NCBI GenBank assembly: GCA_021790425.1
Contig: JAJYEA010000017.1
Coordinates: forward strand, 1 to 38,824
From: Thermoplasmata archaeon
GTDB lineage: Archaea > Thermoplasmatota > Thermoplasmata > Lutacidiplasmatales > UBA184
Reading direction: 5' to 3'
DNA length: 38,824 nt
The notes beneath the pieces were generated by a model, which ran no database searches, was not told where the DNA came from, and was given only the letters and a program-made list of their open reading frames with translations. Positions within the stretch are counted from its first letter, which is position 1. The number at the start of each line of letters is the position of its first letter. Of this stretch, positions 1 to 9,828 are shown one piece after another. The position numbers and the translations under genes are program-made.

Positions 1-3000
1 CACCGAGGCGGGTGGGGGAGAGGGGGGCGTGGAGGGGGCCATGGTCCCCGCGCTCGCCGCCGGCGTCACCGCCGGTGGGGGCTGGGGGGAGGAGGGCGGC
101 GGCGCGGGGGGAGGGACGTTCCCGGACGGGGAGGGTGGGGCCGCCGGCGCCGGGGACGGCCCCGAGATGGGCACGATGGTCCCTGCGGGGGGAACCCCCG
201 ACGCGGAGGCGACCGCCGGGCTCCCGGAGCCCGAGGAGCCTCCCGACCTCCGAAGGGCGAGGATCACCGCCACGATCGCGAGCACGACCACCAGGGCGAT
301 GAGGAGGTATTGGAGGAAGGGGCTCAGGGGACCGCCCGCGCCGCCGTTGTTGCTGTTGTTGCTGTTGCTCGGGCTGCTCGACGGCACGAACGTCGCCGTG
401 AGCGTGCCGGAGCCCACCACGGACAGGGTCGTGGACGCGGTCGAGCCGGACTGGGCGGTCACGGCGCCCGAGGTGGACCACCCCGAGAACCGGTAGTTGG
501 GACAAGGCGATTCCGAGATCGAGTACGTCCCCCCGGGGACCGAGCGGTTCAGGGCCCCGGACCCGTAGGCCTGCCCGTTGAAGTCGATGGTCCCGCACCC
601 GGAGGGCCCGGTCACGAAGCTGACGGAGTACCCCCCCTTGCCCGACGAGCCGGCCACGAAGCTGGCCCGGAGCGTGCCGGCCCCCGAGACCTGGAGCGTG
701 GTCGACGCACTCGAAGTGTTGCCGACGGTGAGCCCGCCGCTCGCCGTCCACGACTGGAAGCCGTATCCCGAGCAGGCCACGGCGTCGATGGCGTAGATCG
801 TGGGGGCCACGGACGCATTGGCGGTGCCGTTGGGGTAGGGCTTCCCTGCGAATTGGATGGCCCCGCAGCTGGTCGGGCTCGTCGTGAAATTGAGCGCGTA
901 GGTGATGCTGCTCGAGGGTTGCTGGGCGAAGACGGCCGTCTCGTTCACCGGGCCGTTCATCGTGACGGACGCGGGGTTGAGCGGTCCCGTGTAGTTGCCG
1001 GCGCCCTGCCCCGACCATCCTTGGAAGAAGTAGCCGGCGCCGCTGGTGGCCGTGAGGCTCACGCCCAGCCCGGCGGCATACCACCCTTGCACCGCAGACA
1101 CGCTCCCCTCCGAGGAGGGGGCCGGGGTCGCCGTGAGGTAGTATTCCGCCGCGTAGGTGAAGGACTCGCTCGCGGCTCCTCCGAAGACGTTGAGGGTCCC
1201 GCTCGTCGTGGGGGTAGTGTACTCCACGCCCTGGCCGATGAGGACAGGGGCCTGGACCGTCCAAGGGATCCCGGTCCCGTTGGGCTCCAGGAAGACGATG
1301 TTGGGGCCGGTCGAGGCCGCGGTCTGCCCGTTCAGGGTGGCGCTCCACAGGGCCCCGGTGGGCAGTCCGGTCTCCGAGAAGGTGACCGGGTAGGCGTTGA
1401 CGTTCGTGGAGGAGAAGACCGCGAATTCGGTATCAGGGTAGAAGAGCGTTATCGACTGGGACGCGCTCGATCCCGTGTAGTTGGACAGGCCGCTCCCGTA
1501 CCAACCTCCGAAGAGGTATCCCGCCGTGGGCACCGCATCGAGCGTGACCGTGCTGCCGTAGGCGTACCACCCGCTCGCCGGAGAGGCCGTCCCGGCCCCG
1601 GCCGGGCTCACGGAAACGGCCAGGTAGACCTGGTCGGTGTACGTGACGCTGCCCGAATACCCGACGCCCGAGATCGTGATGCTCCCGGAGGCGGGGGAGG
1701 GACCCCACCGAACCCCGGCGGCCTGCGACAAGGAGTCCACGGTGTACGAATACGTGCCGTTGGGGAGGCTCAGGTAGTTCGTGGAGGAGGTGGAGGAGAC
1801 GTTGTTCCCGCCGATGTTGAGCCACCAGGAGGTGCCGTAGGGCAATCCGGTCTCGGTGAACGTGATGGGATAGCTGCCCACCGCCGAGAAGTTGGCCGTG
1901 AGGCTGCCCGACCCGATCACGTCGACCAGCGAGCTTGCCGACAGGGGGCTCGCGACCTGGACGCCCCCGGTGAAGGACCAGAAGGCGAAGCTGTAGCCGA
2001 CGCAGGGGATCGCCTGGGCCGACACGTTCCCGTGCGGCACGTCTGCGACGTACGCCCCGTCCGTGTAGCTCGCCCCGCCGAAGACGACGGTGCCGCAGGT
2101 CGTGGGACCCGTGTACACCTGCATCGTGTAGGTGCTGTAGGAGTTGAACTCGGCGGTCAGGACGCCGTTCCCGGTGACCGTCAGGGTTCCCGGGTCGCTG
2201 TACTGGCCGATCGAGAGATTGCCCGACGTGCCGACGTACCACGAGACCCAGGCCGCATCCGGGCAGGCCGCGGAGGACACCGCGTAGGAAGCGCCCGAGG
2301 TCACCGTGAGCGTCTGGCCGTTGACGTAGGGTATCCCGTTCACCACGGCGGCGCCACAGTTCGTTGGCGAGGTGTCGATCGTAAGGGTGTAGGTCGTCGT
2401 TCCGACGAAATTGGCGTAGACGGCGCCCCCCGTCGCGGAGACGTTGATCGACGTGCTCGCCAGGGCAGGGTTCGCGATGACCACCCCTCCCGTGGAGGCC
2501 CACCCGGTGAAGGCGAAGTTGGGACAGCTGGTCGCCACGAGCAACGCATTCCCGATCGCGAACGTAGCGGACTGCCCGTTCGTGTGGGTGGCCCCTCCAA
2601 GGGCGATGGCACCGCAGGTGGTCGGCGCGGTGCCGAAACTCACGGTGGGCTCGTTGTAGTGGGCGTACTCCGCCGTCAGGATGCCGGAGCCGCTCACGGT
2701 CAACTGGGAACTGGAGACGCTGATGTTGCCCTGCGTCCCCCAGGATCCGCCTCCCGTGGCGTTGCATCCCTGGAACCCGATGTCGTAGACGCCCGGGGAG
2801 AGCCCGAAGCTCTGGCCGGTGGTGTAGAGCACGGAGCCGAGATAGACACCACCGCAGTTCGTCGGGTCGGTCGCGAAGGTGATCGGATAGGTGGTCGTTC
2901 CGAGGTCGGTCGCCGCCAGCGTCCCGGTCGCGGACACAGTGATGGTGGCGAGGCTCTGGGTCGAGCTCGAGAGCGCGACCCCTCCGGTGGCATTCCACCC

Positions 3001-5799
3001 GTGGAACGCGAAGTTCGCGCACGGCAGGTCGTCGATGTGGTAGGTCCCCGGCGAGAGCGACGTGGAGGCCCCGTCACCCATCGAGATGTTGGCGAGGGAG
3101 ATCGACCCGCAGGTCGTGGGCTCGATCAGGGTGTGCACCGCGTAGGTGGTGTCGGAGGTGAAGAGCGCGGTCAGGTTCGCGAAGGAGCTCAGGGTGAGGG
3201 TCGTCGGGTTGCACGACTGGCAACCGACCGAGATGGCCCCGAGGTATTCCCAACCGTTGAAGTTGAAGTTCGTGCAGCTCGTCGCCGCGAGGTTGTACGA
3301 TCCGGGAGAGAGGCTCACCGACTGGCCGTCCGTGTAGATCGCACCGTTGAAGTTGATGGAGCCGCACCCCACCGGCCCGATGTGGAAGTCGAGCGCGTAG
3401 GTGGTGGTGGAGACGAAGGTGGCCACCAGGTAACCCGTGGCCGTTACGGTGAAGGAGTTCGCGGCGGTCCCGGCGCTCGAGCCCAGCGACACCCCCCCGC
3501 CCGGTGTCCAATAGCTGAACGAGTTCCCGCAGGGGTTCGGCGTCAGCGTGTAGACTACCCCGGGCTTGAAGGACGCGCTCTGGCCGTTCGTGTACGTCGT
3601 CGACGCGTTGACCGTGATCGAGCCGCAGGTCGTCGGTCCCGTCTGGAACGTTACCGAGTAGCTCGGGGCCACGTACGCGTACGTGACGTTGAGGTCGCCG
3701 TTCGAGTTCACGGTCACCGTGGTCGAGCTGCCGCTACCGCCCGGCACCGACAGCCCGGACGTGGTCGCCCAGCTGACGAAGGTGTAGTTCGCGCAGGGCT
3801 CGGCCGCGATGGGGTAGGTCAGTCCGCCGGCGACGGCGACCGTCTGGCCGGTCGTGTAGGTCCCGCCGTCGAACTCAATGCCGCCGCACGACATGGGAAG
3901 GGTGTTGAAGGTGACCGTTGCCGGCGTGCCGGCGATGAAGAGGGCCCCGAGGCTCGCGCTGCCGGTCAGCGTCATGGAAGTCGAAGACTTCCCCGGAGCG
4001 GTGACGGTGAGGCCGCCGCTGTAGCTCCACTGCGAGAAGGCGTATCCGCTGCAGGGCACGGCCGTGATGTTGTAGACGCCCTCCGAGAGGCCGCCCTGAT
4101 ACGTCCCCCCGTTCCCGTAGGGGATGCCGTCAATGTAGATCGTGCCGCAGGTGGTGGGTCCGGTGAAGGTGGAGAGCGAGTAGGACCAGTCGGACTCGAA
4201 GGTGACCTGGAGGGTCCCGGTCCCGCTCACGGTGATCGTGCTCGCCTGGCTGCCCGGGCTCGAGACACTGAGCCCGCTTCCGGGACCCGTCCCCCAGATG
4301 TTTCCTCCGAAGTTGTTGTGGGCGGCGAAATTGAGGCAGGGGACCGCATAGATGTCGTACGTCCCGGCCGCCACCGGAGTGGCCTGCCCGGTGGAATAGG
4401 TCTGCCCGTTGAACTCGATCTGGCCGCATCCCTGGGGACCGGTCACGAAGTTGACGAGGTAGGTCGTCGCGGCGGTGAAGTTTGCGGTCAGGGTGCCCCC
4501 GGCAGGTCCGACCGTCAGCAGGGTCCGGGCGGAAGAGGTGCTCGTCACCGAGAGCCCGGGGGCGGTCCCAATGTTCCAGCTGGAGAAGACGAACCCCGGG
4601 CAGGGGACGGCCGTGAGATTGTAGATACCCGGGGTAATCCCGGAGGCTCCCGTGGGATATCCCTGCCCGTTCGTGAAGGGGGCACCGTTCACGTAGATGG
4701 TGCCGCACGCGGTGGGACCCGTGGCGAAGCTCAGGGCGGTGGTCGAGTAGGAGTAGAACGTAACGGAGAGCGTCCCGTTCCCGGTCTCGGTCACCACCGC
4801 CGAGTTCCCGTTGGTCGTGCCTACGCTCAGTGAGCCGGAGCTGCCCACCGACCACTCGGGCCCGCCCCAGTAGTTGCTCGAGCTGAACCTGGGGCAGGGG
4901 TTTTCCCAGATGTGGTACTGGTACGATCCCCCGGACGCGACCGAGACCGTCTGCCCGTACGTGTAGTTGTTCCCGCTGAAGGTGATCGAACCGCACCCGA
5001 TCGGCCCGTTCTCCAGGGTCAAGGTGTAGGGGTTCGTGTTGAGGAAGGTCGCCGTGAGCGTCGTCCCATGGCTCAGGGTCACGGTCGTGCTGAGAGCGGA
5101 GAGGGACCCGAAGACCGCTCCCCCACCCGGGGCGGACCCCCAGCCGGCGAAGGACCAGCCGGTGCCGGTGCAGGGAAGCGCGGACACATTGTAGGTCCCG
5201 GGGGACAGGCCCGACAACGTCGCCCCGTCCCCGAGGACCGTCCCCGCGAGAACGGTGGAAGCCCCGCAGTTCATGGGCCCCAGATCCATCGCCGCGGTGA
5301 ACTGCGGGGGCGCCTGGAACTGAACGTAGAGGGTACCGGTCGCACTGACGGTCACCGAGGTGGAGGCGAGGCTCGGGGAGGCCACGCTGATCCCTCCCGA
5401 GCCGCCGTTGGCCCATTGCAAGAACCGGAACCCGAGACAGTTCTCGGCGGTGATCGGGTAGGTTCCCCCGGCCACCGTCAGCGTTTGTCCGCCGGTGTAA
5501 TTGACGCCGTTGAAGTTGATCGCCCCGCACGGGGTGGGCTCGGTGTCGAAGGTGACCACCACTCCGGCGCCGGGGGTCCGCGTCGCCCGGGGAACGACCG
5601 AAGCATGGACCGGGGGGCCAACGGTAACGTGCGGAGCCGAGTCCGCATTGATGATCGCCAACGTCGGGACCGAGAAACCGACCACAGCGACCCAGACGAC
5701 GACAAGGGCGACGCCCACTGCGGCGATAGACCCACGGTTGTTGCTCATTCGTCGGGCGATTCGAAGCGCGCCGTTCTCCGTAGACTCCCTGGCCATCAT
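1..5799 (-). CDS. Giant cell-surface protein with tandem two-cysteine InlB-like repeats (C-terminus cut by window edge)
   Basis: The minus frame appears open from the ATG pair at 5799/5796 to the left edge, so at least 1,933 residues; I translated long stretches and met no stop, but did not check every codon. A hydrophobic segment near residues 24-50 looks like a signal or anchor. The ectodomain is built of ~85-90 residue units, each with a CG(S/P/A)I-FNG motif, a GQ turn, a second Cys, then F-x-W and GG. About 16 such units are seen, at 5525, 5265, 4990, 4700 and so on down to 592. Between about 1130 and 1900 are more typical InlB B-repeat-like units and two FTETGLP modules, a motif common in Thermoplasmata and Sulfolobales secreted proteins. 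A membrane helix is encoded at about 250-300, followed by a Pro/Ser/Ala-rich cytoplasmic tail that continues off the window. NxS/T sequons are frequent. A role in adhesion or envelope structure is inference. ATG 5748 is an alternative start. Confidence 0.85.
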   Translation of the reverse strand, partial: MMARESTENGALRIARRMSNNRGSIAAVGVALVVVWVAVVGFSVPTLAIINADSAPHVTVGPPVHASVVPRATRTPGAGVVVTFDTEPTPCGAINFNGVNYTGGQTLTVAGGTYPITAENCLGFRFLQWANGGSGGISVASPSLASTSVTVSATGTLYVQFQAPPQFTAAMDLGPMNCGASTVLAGTVLGDGATLSGLSPGTYNVSALPCTGTGWSFAGWGSAPGGGAVFGSLSALSTTVTLSHGTTLTATFLNTNPYTLTLENGPIGCGSITFSGNNYTYGQTVSVASGGSYQYHIWENPCPRFSSSNYWGGPEWSVGSSGSLSVGTTNGNSAVVTETGNGTLSVTFYSYSTTALSFATGPTACGTIYVNGAPFTNGQGYPTGASGITPGIYNLTAVPCPGFVFSSWNIGTAPGLSVTSTSSARTLLTVGPAGGTLTANFTAATTYLVNFVTGPQGCGQIEFNGQTYSTGQATPVAAGTYDIYAVPCLNFAAHNNFGGNIWGTGPGSGLSVSSPGSQASTITVSGTGTLQVTFESDWSYSLSTFTGPTTCGTIYIDGIPYGNGGTYQGGLSEGVYNITAVPCSGYAFSQWSYSGGLTVTAPGKSSTSMTLTGSASLGALFIAGTPATVTFNTLPMSCGGIEFDGGTYTTGQTVAVAGGLTYPIAAEPCANYTFVSWATTSGLSVPGGSGSSTTVTVNSNGDLNVTYAYVAPSYSVTFQTGPTTCGSITVNASTTYTNGQSASFKPGVVYTLTPNPCGNSFSYWTPGGGVSLGSSAGTAANSFTVTATGYLVATFVSTTTYALDFHIGPVGCGSINFNGAIYTDGQSVSLSPGSYNLAATSCTNFNFNGWEYLGAISVGCQSCNPTTLTLSSFANLTALFTSDTTYAVHTLIEPTTCGSISLANISMGDGASTSLSPGTYHIDDLPCANFAFHGWNATGGVALSSSTQSLATITVSATGTLAATDLGTTTYPITFATDPTNCGGVYLGSVLYTTGQSFGLSPGVYDIGFQGCNATGGGSWGTQGNISVSSSQLTVSGSGILTAEYAHYNEPTVSFGTAPTTCGAIALGGATHTNGQSATFAIGNALLVATSCPNFAFTGWASTGGVVIANPALASTSINVSATGGAVYANFVGTTTYTLTIDTSPTNCGAAVVNGIPYVNGQTLTVTSGASYAVSSAACPDAAWVSWYVGTSGNLSIGQYSDPGTLTVTGNGVLTAEFNSYSTYTMQVYTGPTTCGTVVFGGASYTDGAYVADVPHGNVSAQAIPCVGYSFAFWSFTGGVQVASPLSASSLVDVIGSGSLTANFSAVGSYPITFTETGLPYGTSWWLNIGGNNVSSTSSTNYLSLPNGTYSYTVDSLSQAAGVRWGPSPASGSITISGVGYSGSVTYTDQVYLAVSVSPAGAGTASPASGWYAYGSTVTLDAVPTAGYLFGGWYGSGLSNYTGSSASQSITLFYPDTEFAVFSSTNVNAYPVTFSETGLPTGALWSATLNGQTAASTGPNIVFLEPNGTGIPWTVQAPVLIGQGVEYTTPTTSGTLNVFGGAASESFTYAAEYYLTATPAPSSEGSVSAVQGWYAAGLGVSLTATSGAGYFFQGWSGQGAGNYTGPLNPASVTMNGPVNETAVFAQQPSSSITYALNFTTSPTSCGAIQFAGKPYPNGTANASVAPTIYAIDAVACSGYGFQSWTASGGLTVGNTSSASTTLQVSGAGTLRASFVAGSSGKGGYSVSFVTGPSGCGTIDFNGQAYGSGALNRSVPGGTYSISESPCPNYRFSGWSTSGAVTAQSGSTASTTLSVVGSGTLTATFVPSSSPSNSNNSNNGGAGGPLSPFLQYLLIALVVVLAIVAVILALRRSGGSSGSGSPAVASASGVPPAGTIVPISGPSPAPAAPPSPSGNVPPPAPPPSSPQPPPAVTPAASAGTMAPSTPPSPPPASV

Positions 5800-5811
5800 G
5801 GACACTTCGGA

Positions 5812-5838
5812 AAGAACCCCGGGTTCTTGCCGGGTTCT
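5812..5838. promoter_or_regulatory. Palindrome plus third half-site at the predicted transcript start
   Basis: AAGAACCC-C-GGGTTCTT at 5812-5828 is an inverted repeat with 8-bp arms around one base. A further GGGTTCT half-site follows at 5832-5838. It sits between the TATA-like box and the start codon of the minus-strand surface gene, the usual place for an archaeal repressor operator. It could instead form a hairpin at the mRNA 5' end. Confidence 0.45.
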
Positions 5839-5851
5839 GAATAAGTTCCCA

Positions 5852-5868
5852 CATTATAGTCTTTATGG
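5852..5868 (-). promoter_or_regulatory. TATA-like box of the giant surface gene
   Basis: An AT-rich stretch reading CTATAATG (with CATAAAG just upstream) on the minus strand lies in otherwise GC-rich DNA. It predicts a transcript start near 5828-5837, some 30-40 bases before the ATG at 5799. Confidence 0.5.
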
Positions 5869-6096
5869 TTTTACGACGCCCACCCAGGCTCTTTCGACGG
5901 GGCATGCCGGGATCTCGAGCGGTCATGGGGCTCTTCTGGGCAAATTCCATCTCATGGAGGACCCCAAGCGCCCTCGGCTCAACGTCAGTTACGAGCGAAA
6001 TGTCCTCCGCGGAGCGGAAGGATGATAAACCACCCCGACTATTCACTATTGGGTTTGGTGGCAGGAGAGCCCGTCAACTGGAACAATCGATGCGAA

Positions 6097-9000
6097 ATGA
6101 CATGGCATAGGGCACTCCGGAAGGCATTCCAGGTATCGTTCGCCCTGCTGCTCGTCGCGATCCCTGCTGCTCTCCTGACATCGCCTCTCGCTGCCCCCAC
6201 CGCACATGACGGCGCCGCGGTCCATGACCTCCGGTCCCTCGCACTTTCCCCGGCAAAGGCGAGCGCACCGTCCGCGGGGGACTTGCGCAGCGGTCCCTTC
6301 GGGCCGGCGCCGCGCGCGGGTACCCCGGTGGCCCATCTACCCATCACCATCGTGAACAATCAAGGGTCTCCCACTCCGCAACCGTTCCAGCAGAACCTGA
6401 GCGTGGATTCCCACCTCTGGAGCGCCTACATCAACGCCAACTGGTCCAACGTGGGGTTCCAATACGCGAACGGGACGAACATCCCGGCCTGGATCGAGGC
6501 CAACGCCACCAACACCGCGACGGACACGCCCGTGTGGCTCAAGCTCAACCAGATCCCCGCCGGCGGCTCGGTCACCATCAACATGAACCTCTATGCCAGC
6601 ACTTCCTATCTGCTCTCGGCGGCGGGGCCGATCGGGGAGGCCCCTTCCCTCTCCTCGGCGAGGTATGGAGCGGTCGATGACGGCCGGCAGGTCTTCAACT
6701 TCTACGATAACTTCGCCGGGACCAGCCTCGACTCCCAGTGGACGGTGGGCAGCGGGGGCATCGTCACGGTGAACAATGGGGTCACAGCGGGGCCCGGGAA
6801 CTGCTTCGCGGCGTCGTTCTCCTCGTCCTCGTACCAGATGTCCACCGGCGTGATCGACTTCAACGCCAGCATCTCCGCGGCGGGCGCGACCGGCACCTGC
6901 ACCATGGCGGCCATCGGACTCAGCCTCCCCTCGAACCCGAACGCCGACCGGGCGCTGGTCGGGGACTTCAACGACAAGATCGGAGTGTACTATGGAGTGT
7001 GCGCCACGAACTCGGCCACGGCCGGCTCGACCACCACCGAACCGTTGTCGCTCTTCGGGGCCTACCACGTCTACTCCGTGGGACTTCCCCCCACGCTGCC
7101 CCCCGTGACCGGGCAGGTGGACTACCGCTATCCGGTCAGCGTCACGAACGCAACGTACATGCCCACGCTCCCCCAGCCCCTCACCTTCATCGACCAAACC
7201 TCCACCGGCATCTCCGTCAACGACCAGTGGATCCGGACGCGCGCCTACCCGCCGAACGGGGTGGTGCCCACCGTCTCGTACGGATCCCTCGTGGGCAACT
7301 TCAGTGCCCCGACCCCGAGCGCCGCCTTCCTCGACGCCGACCAGGCGATGACCGTGACGGACACCCTCCCCACGAACGGGTCCGCCCCCTCCTACAGCTA
7401 CCAGTGGCTGGACTCCCAGGGGGGCGGCCCCTTCGGGGTCGCGACGATGTGTGGCGCCTCGGCGTCGGGCACCGGCGCGCCGGGAGCGAAGGTCACCTGT
7501 TCCATCCCGGCCGCGACGCTCACGCCCTCTTCCTACGTCTTCGAACTCCTCGCCACCCCGACGGGGGGAGGAGGGAGCCTGACCTCTCCTCCGTCCCCCA
7601 CGGTCCAGGTGAACACGGCCCTCGCCGCCGCCAGTCCCCCGGTTCCGAACGCGACGAGCCTGTCCGTCAACCAACCGCTCGCCGTGACCGACGCGATGCC
7701 CTCCAGCGGGACCCCTACCTACCAGTATGAATGGTTGGTCTCCCTGAACGGCAGTGCCTACTCGAAGGCCCTCCCGTGCGCGCTCTCCTCGGGCGCCGGC
7801 CTCGGCAAGGGGGCCGCCGTCACCTGCGACGTGGCCGGCGGTACCCTGAAGGCGAATTCCTCGTACACCTTCGAGCTGGGGGTGAACGACTCGGCCACGG
7901 TCCCGGAGTCCCGGGTCTCCTCCCCCTCCGCGACGGTGACCACGGGGCTACCCCTCGCGGCGGGCGTGCCCACCCCATCCCACCCGATACTCGACCTGGG
8001 GCAGAGCGTGGTGTTCACCTCGGCGCCCTCCGGGGGATTCCCACCGTACGCCTACCAGTGGTACGGAGGCACTTCGTCGACCTGTTCCACCGACCCCGCC
8101 CTCGCGGGGGCCACCGGGTCCCAGTACACGGCCCAGCCCGCGGCGAGCGGGTTCTATTGCTACTCCGTCACCGACAACGCGAGCCACCCGGTGACCGTCC
8201 GCTCGCCGATCACCGCCGTGACGGTGAATCCTCCGCTGCTGGCCAGCAACATCACCCCTTCGGCACCGACCCTCGCTCCCGGGCAGAACGTCACGCTCAC
8301 CTCGCACGCGACGGGGGGAACACCCACCATCGCGATCCAGTGGCTGGCGGGGAGCTCCTCCAACTGCAGCCTCGACACCCCGATCGGCGGGGCCACCTCG
8401 GCCACCCTGAATGCCGCGCCCTCCACGAGCACCTACTACTGCTACCGGCTGACCGACCAGTCGTCCGGGACCCCGGCCGCGCGCGCCCTCTCCGCCACGG
8501 ACCTCGTCACGGTGAGCGTGCCCCCGGGGGTGCCGGTGATCACGTCCTTCGGCGTGTCCCCCGCCAGTGTGGGGATCGGTCAGACCGCCACGTTCACGGT
8601 CGCCGTGACGAACGGGACCCCACCCTACGGGTACCTCTACGTCGGGCTCCCTTCCGGATGCCTCACCTCCAATGGCTCCTCGCTCTCCTGCACCCCCACC
8701 GGCTCGGGGACGTTCAACGTCAGCGTCCGGGTCGCGGACTCCCTGAACAAGACCGCCTCCGCGACGACCACGCTGACCGTCACGGGCGTCACCGTCACCC
8801 CGCTGACCGTCTCCCTCTCCGCGAACTCCACGAACCTGCCCGAAGGGTCGTCGGTCACGCTGACGGCCTCGGCGTCGGGAGGGACCGGGCCCTACCAGTA
8901 CCAATGGACGCTGAACGGCACCAACACCTCCGCCGGCCCGAACTACCAGCGGTGGGTCACGTCGGCCCTGAAGCCCGGGAACTACACCTTCGGCGTCTGG

Positions 9001-9822
9001 GTCACGGACACCGTCAACACCATGGCCCCGAGCCCCACCGTGAAGGTGACCGTCCGGTCCGTCGCGGCCCCGCCCAAGGGAGGGAGCCCACCTCCGTCCT
9101 CGAATCCCCTCACCGCCACCGTGGCCGGGGTTCACCTCTACCTCCTCCTCGCCCTCCTCATCGTGGCGATCCTCGTCCTGGTCGTCCTCCTGCTGGTGCG
9201 CCGCCAGCGTGACGCGAGCCAGCCGAAGTCGAAGTCCCGTGGTTCCTCCGCGACACCGGCGGTGGGGGCCAGCGCGGGCCCGCGCGCGTCCGTCGGACCC
9301 TCGACGTCCACTCCGTGGCCCCCGGTCGCACCGGTCGTCGCCGCGGCTCCTCGCACCGAATGGGACGAATCGGGGGAGGAGGAGAACGCGAGGCCCCCGA
9401 GCGCCCCGTCCCCGGCGGCGTCCTCCCCCTCGACCGAGACCCCGGCCGTCGAGGAGCGCCCGGCCCCCGAGCCTCCCTCCCCCGAGGGCCCGGTGGAGTC
9501 ACCTCCCGCAGAGCCACTTCCATCGGACGCGCCCCCGGTCGTCGTGGAGCGCCAGTTGGGACCCGAGCGATCGGAGGAGAATCCCTTCGAGGGGGACATC
9601 ACCCCGGAGGAGATCAACCCGAACGTCCAGCGCATCGACCCGCGCTTGCTGCAACCGATGGAGATGCGGGTCGACCAGGACCGGGGCACGGACCGGCGGG
9701 AGACGGCCGGGCCCAAGCCCACCGAGGCCGATGACCGCGCCCGGGCCCTGATGGAACGGGCGCAGCAGTCCCGGAAGCGGAAGGCGAAGCCCTCGGCTCC
9801 GTCCAAGGACGGGGGGCACTGA
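6097..9822 (+). CDS. Surface protein: signal peptide, DUF2341, Ig/PKD-like repeats, membrane helix, long Pro-rich cytoplasmic tail
   Basis: Counting from ATG 6097 it is 1,241 residues. That start puts a classic signal sequence (basic WHRALRKAF, then a hydrophobic core ending near SPLAAP) right at the N-terminus; in-frame starts at 6022 and 6058 are possible but would add a polar leader. Residues ~75-190 (LPITIVNN..., GGSVTINMNLYAS) match the DUF2341 pattern. A LamG-like stretch follows (DNFAGTSLDSQW). Then come about six ~85-95 residue Ig/PKD-like units with the repeating YxYQW core. A membrane helix lies at ~1013-1036. The last ~205 residues are Pro/Glu/Ser-rich and end in a basic patch. It is divergent from the 1-5799 gene and of similar architecture. 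Function in surface binding is inferred. Confidence 0.85.
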   Translation: MTWHRALRKAFQVSFALLLVAIPAALLTSPLAAPTAHDGAAVHDLRSLALSPAKASAPSAGDLRSGPFGPAPRAGTPVAHLPITIVNNQGSPTPQPFQQNLSVDSHLWSAYINANWSNVGFQYANGTNIPAWIEANATNTATDTPVWLKLNQIPAGGSVTINMNLYASTSYLLSAAGPIGEAPSLSSARYGAVDDGRQVFNFYDNFAGTSLDSQWTVGSGGIVTVNNGVTAGPGNCFAASFSSSSYQMSTGVIDFNASISAAGATGTCTMAAIGLSLPSNPNADRALVGDFNDKIGVYYGVCATNSATAGSTTTEPLSLFGAYHVYSVGLPPTLPPVTGQVDYRYPVSVTNATYMPTLPQPLTFIDQTSTGISVNDQWIRTRAYPPNGVVPTVSYGSLVGNFSAPTPSAAFLDADQAMTVTDTLPTNGSAPSYSYQWLDSQGGGPFGVATMCGASASGTGAPGAKVTCSIPAATLTPSSYVFELLATPTGGGGSLTSPPSPTVQVNTALAAASPPVPNATSLSVNQPLAVTDAMPSSGTPTYQYEWLVSLNGSAYSKALPCALSSGAGLGKGAAVTCDVAGGTLKANSSYTFELGVNDSATVPESRVSSPSATVTTGLPLAAGVPTPSHPILDLGQSVVFTSAPSGGFPPYAYQWYGGTSSTCSTDPALAGATGSQYTAQPAASGFYCYSVTDNASHPVTVRSPITAVTVNPPLLASNITPSAPTLAPGQNVTLTSHATGGTPTIAIQWLAGSSSNCSLDTPIGGATSATLNAAPSTSTYYCYRLTDQSSGTPAARALSATDLVTVSVPPGVPVITSFGVSPASVGIGQTATFTVAVTNGTPPYGYLYVGLPSGCLTSNGSSLSCTPTGSGTFNVSVRVADSLNKTASATTTLTVTGVTVTPLTVSLSANSTNLPEGSSVTLTASASGGTGPYQYQWTLNGTNTSAGPNYQRWVTSALKPGNYTFGVWVTDTVNTMAPSPTVKVTVRSVAAPPKGGSPPPSSNPLTATVAGVHLYLLLALLIVAILVLVVLLLVRRQRDASQPKSKSRGSSATPAVGASAGPRASVGPSTSTPWPPVAPVVAAAPRTEWDESGEEENARPPSAPSPAASSPSTETPAVEERPAPEPPSPEGPVESPPAEPLPSDAPPVVVERQLGPERSEENPFEGDITPEEINPNVQRIDPRLLQPMEMRVDQDRGTDRRETAGPKPTEADDRARALMERAQQSRKRKAKPSAPSKDGGH

Positions 9823-9828
9823 GCCCCC

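Larger units (their letters stand above)
5800..6096. other. Divergent intergenic region between two giant surface genes
   Basis: The ~300 bp holds the minus-strand TATA-like box and palindrome in its left part. On the right are weaker AT-rich stretches (GATAAAC at 6024-6030, CTATTCACTATT near 6039-6050) that may drive the plus-strand gene. The open frames crossing it look like noise: no recognisable domain and unlike any neighbour. I see no RNA gene. Confidence 0.5.

Noticed and set aside
310-4833. 1507-aa plus-strand open frame
   Set aside because: Arg/Gly/Val-rich content with no domain; it is the exact antisense of the minus-strand surface protein, whose repeats are coherent and in the matching triplet frame.
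592-5540. Possible CRISPR-like or DNA-level tandem repeat because similar words recur every ~260 bp
   Set aside because: The periodicity is at protein level (85-90 codon units with conserved Cys/Gly/Trp); DNA copies are divergent and there are no spacers.
4130-6046. 638-aa minus-strand frame crossing the divergent promoter region
   Set aside because: It is out of frame with the repeat-containing gene, crosses the palindrome and TATA region, and its sequence is Arg/His-rich without any repeat pattern.
6337-9135. Long minus-strand frames opposite the 6097-9822 surface gene
   Set aside because: Composition typical of antisense translation in GC-rich DNA; the plus frame has signal peptide, DUF2341, repeats and membrane helix.
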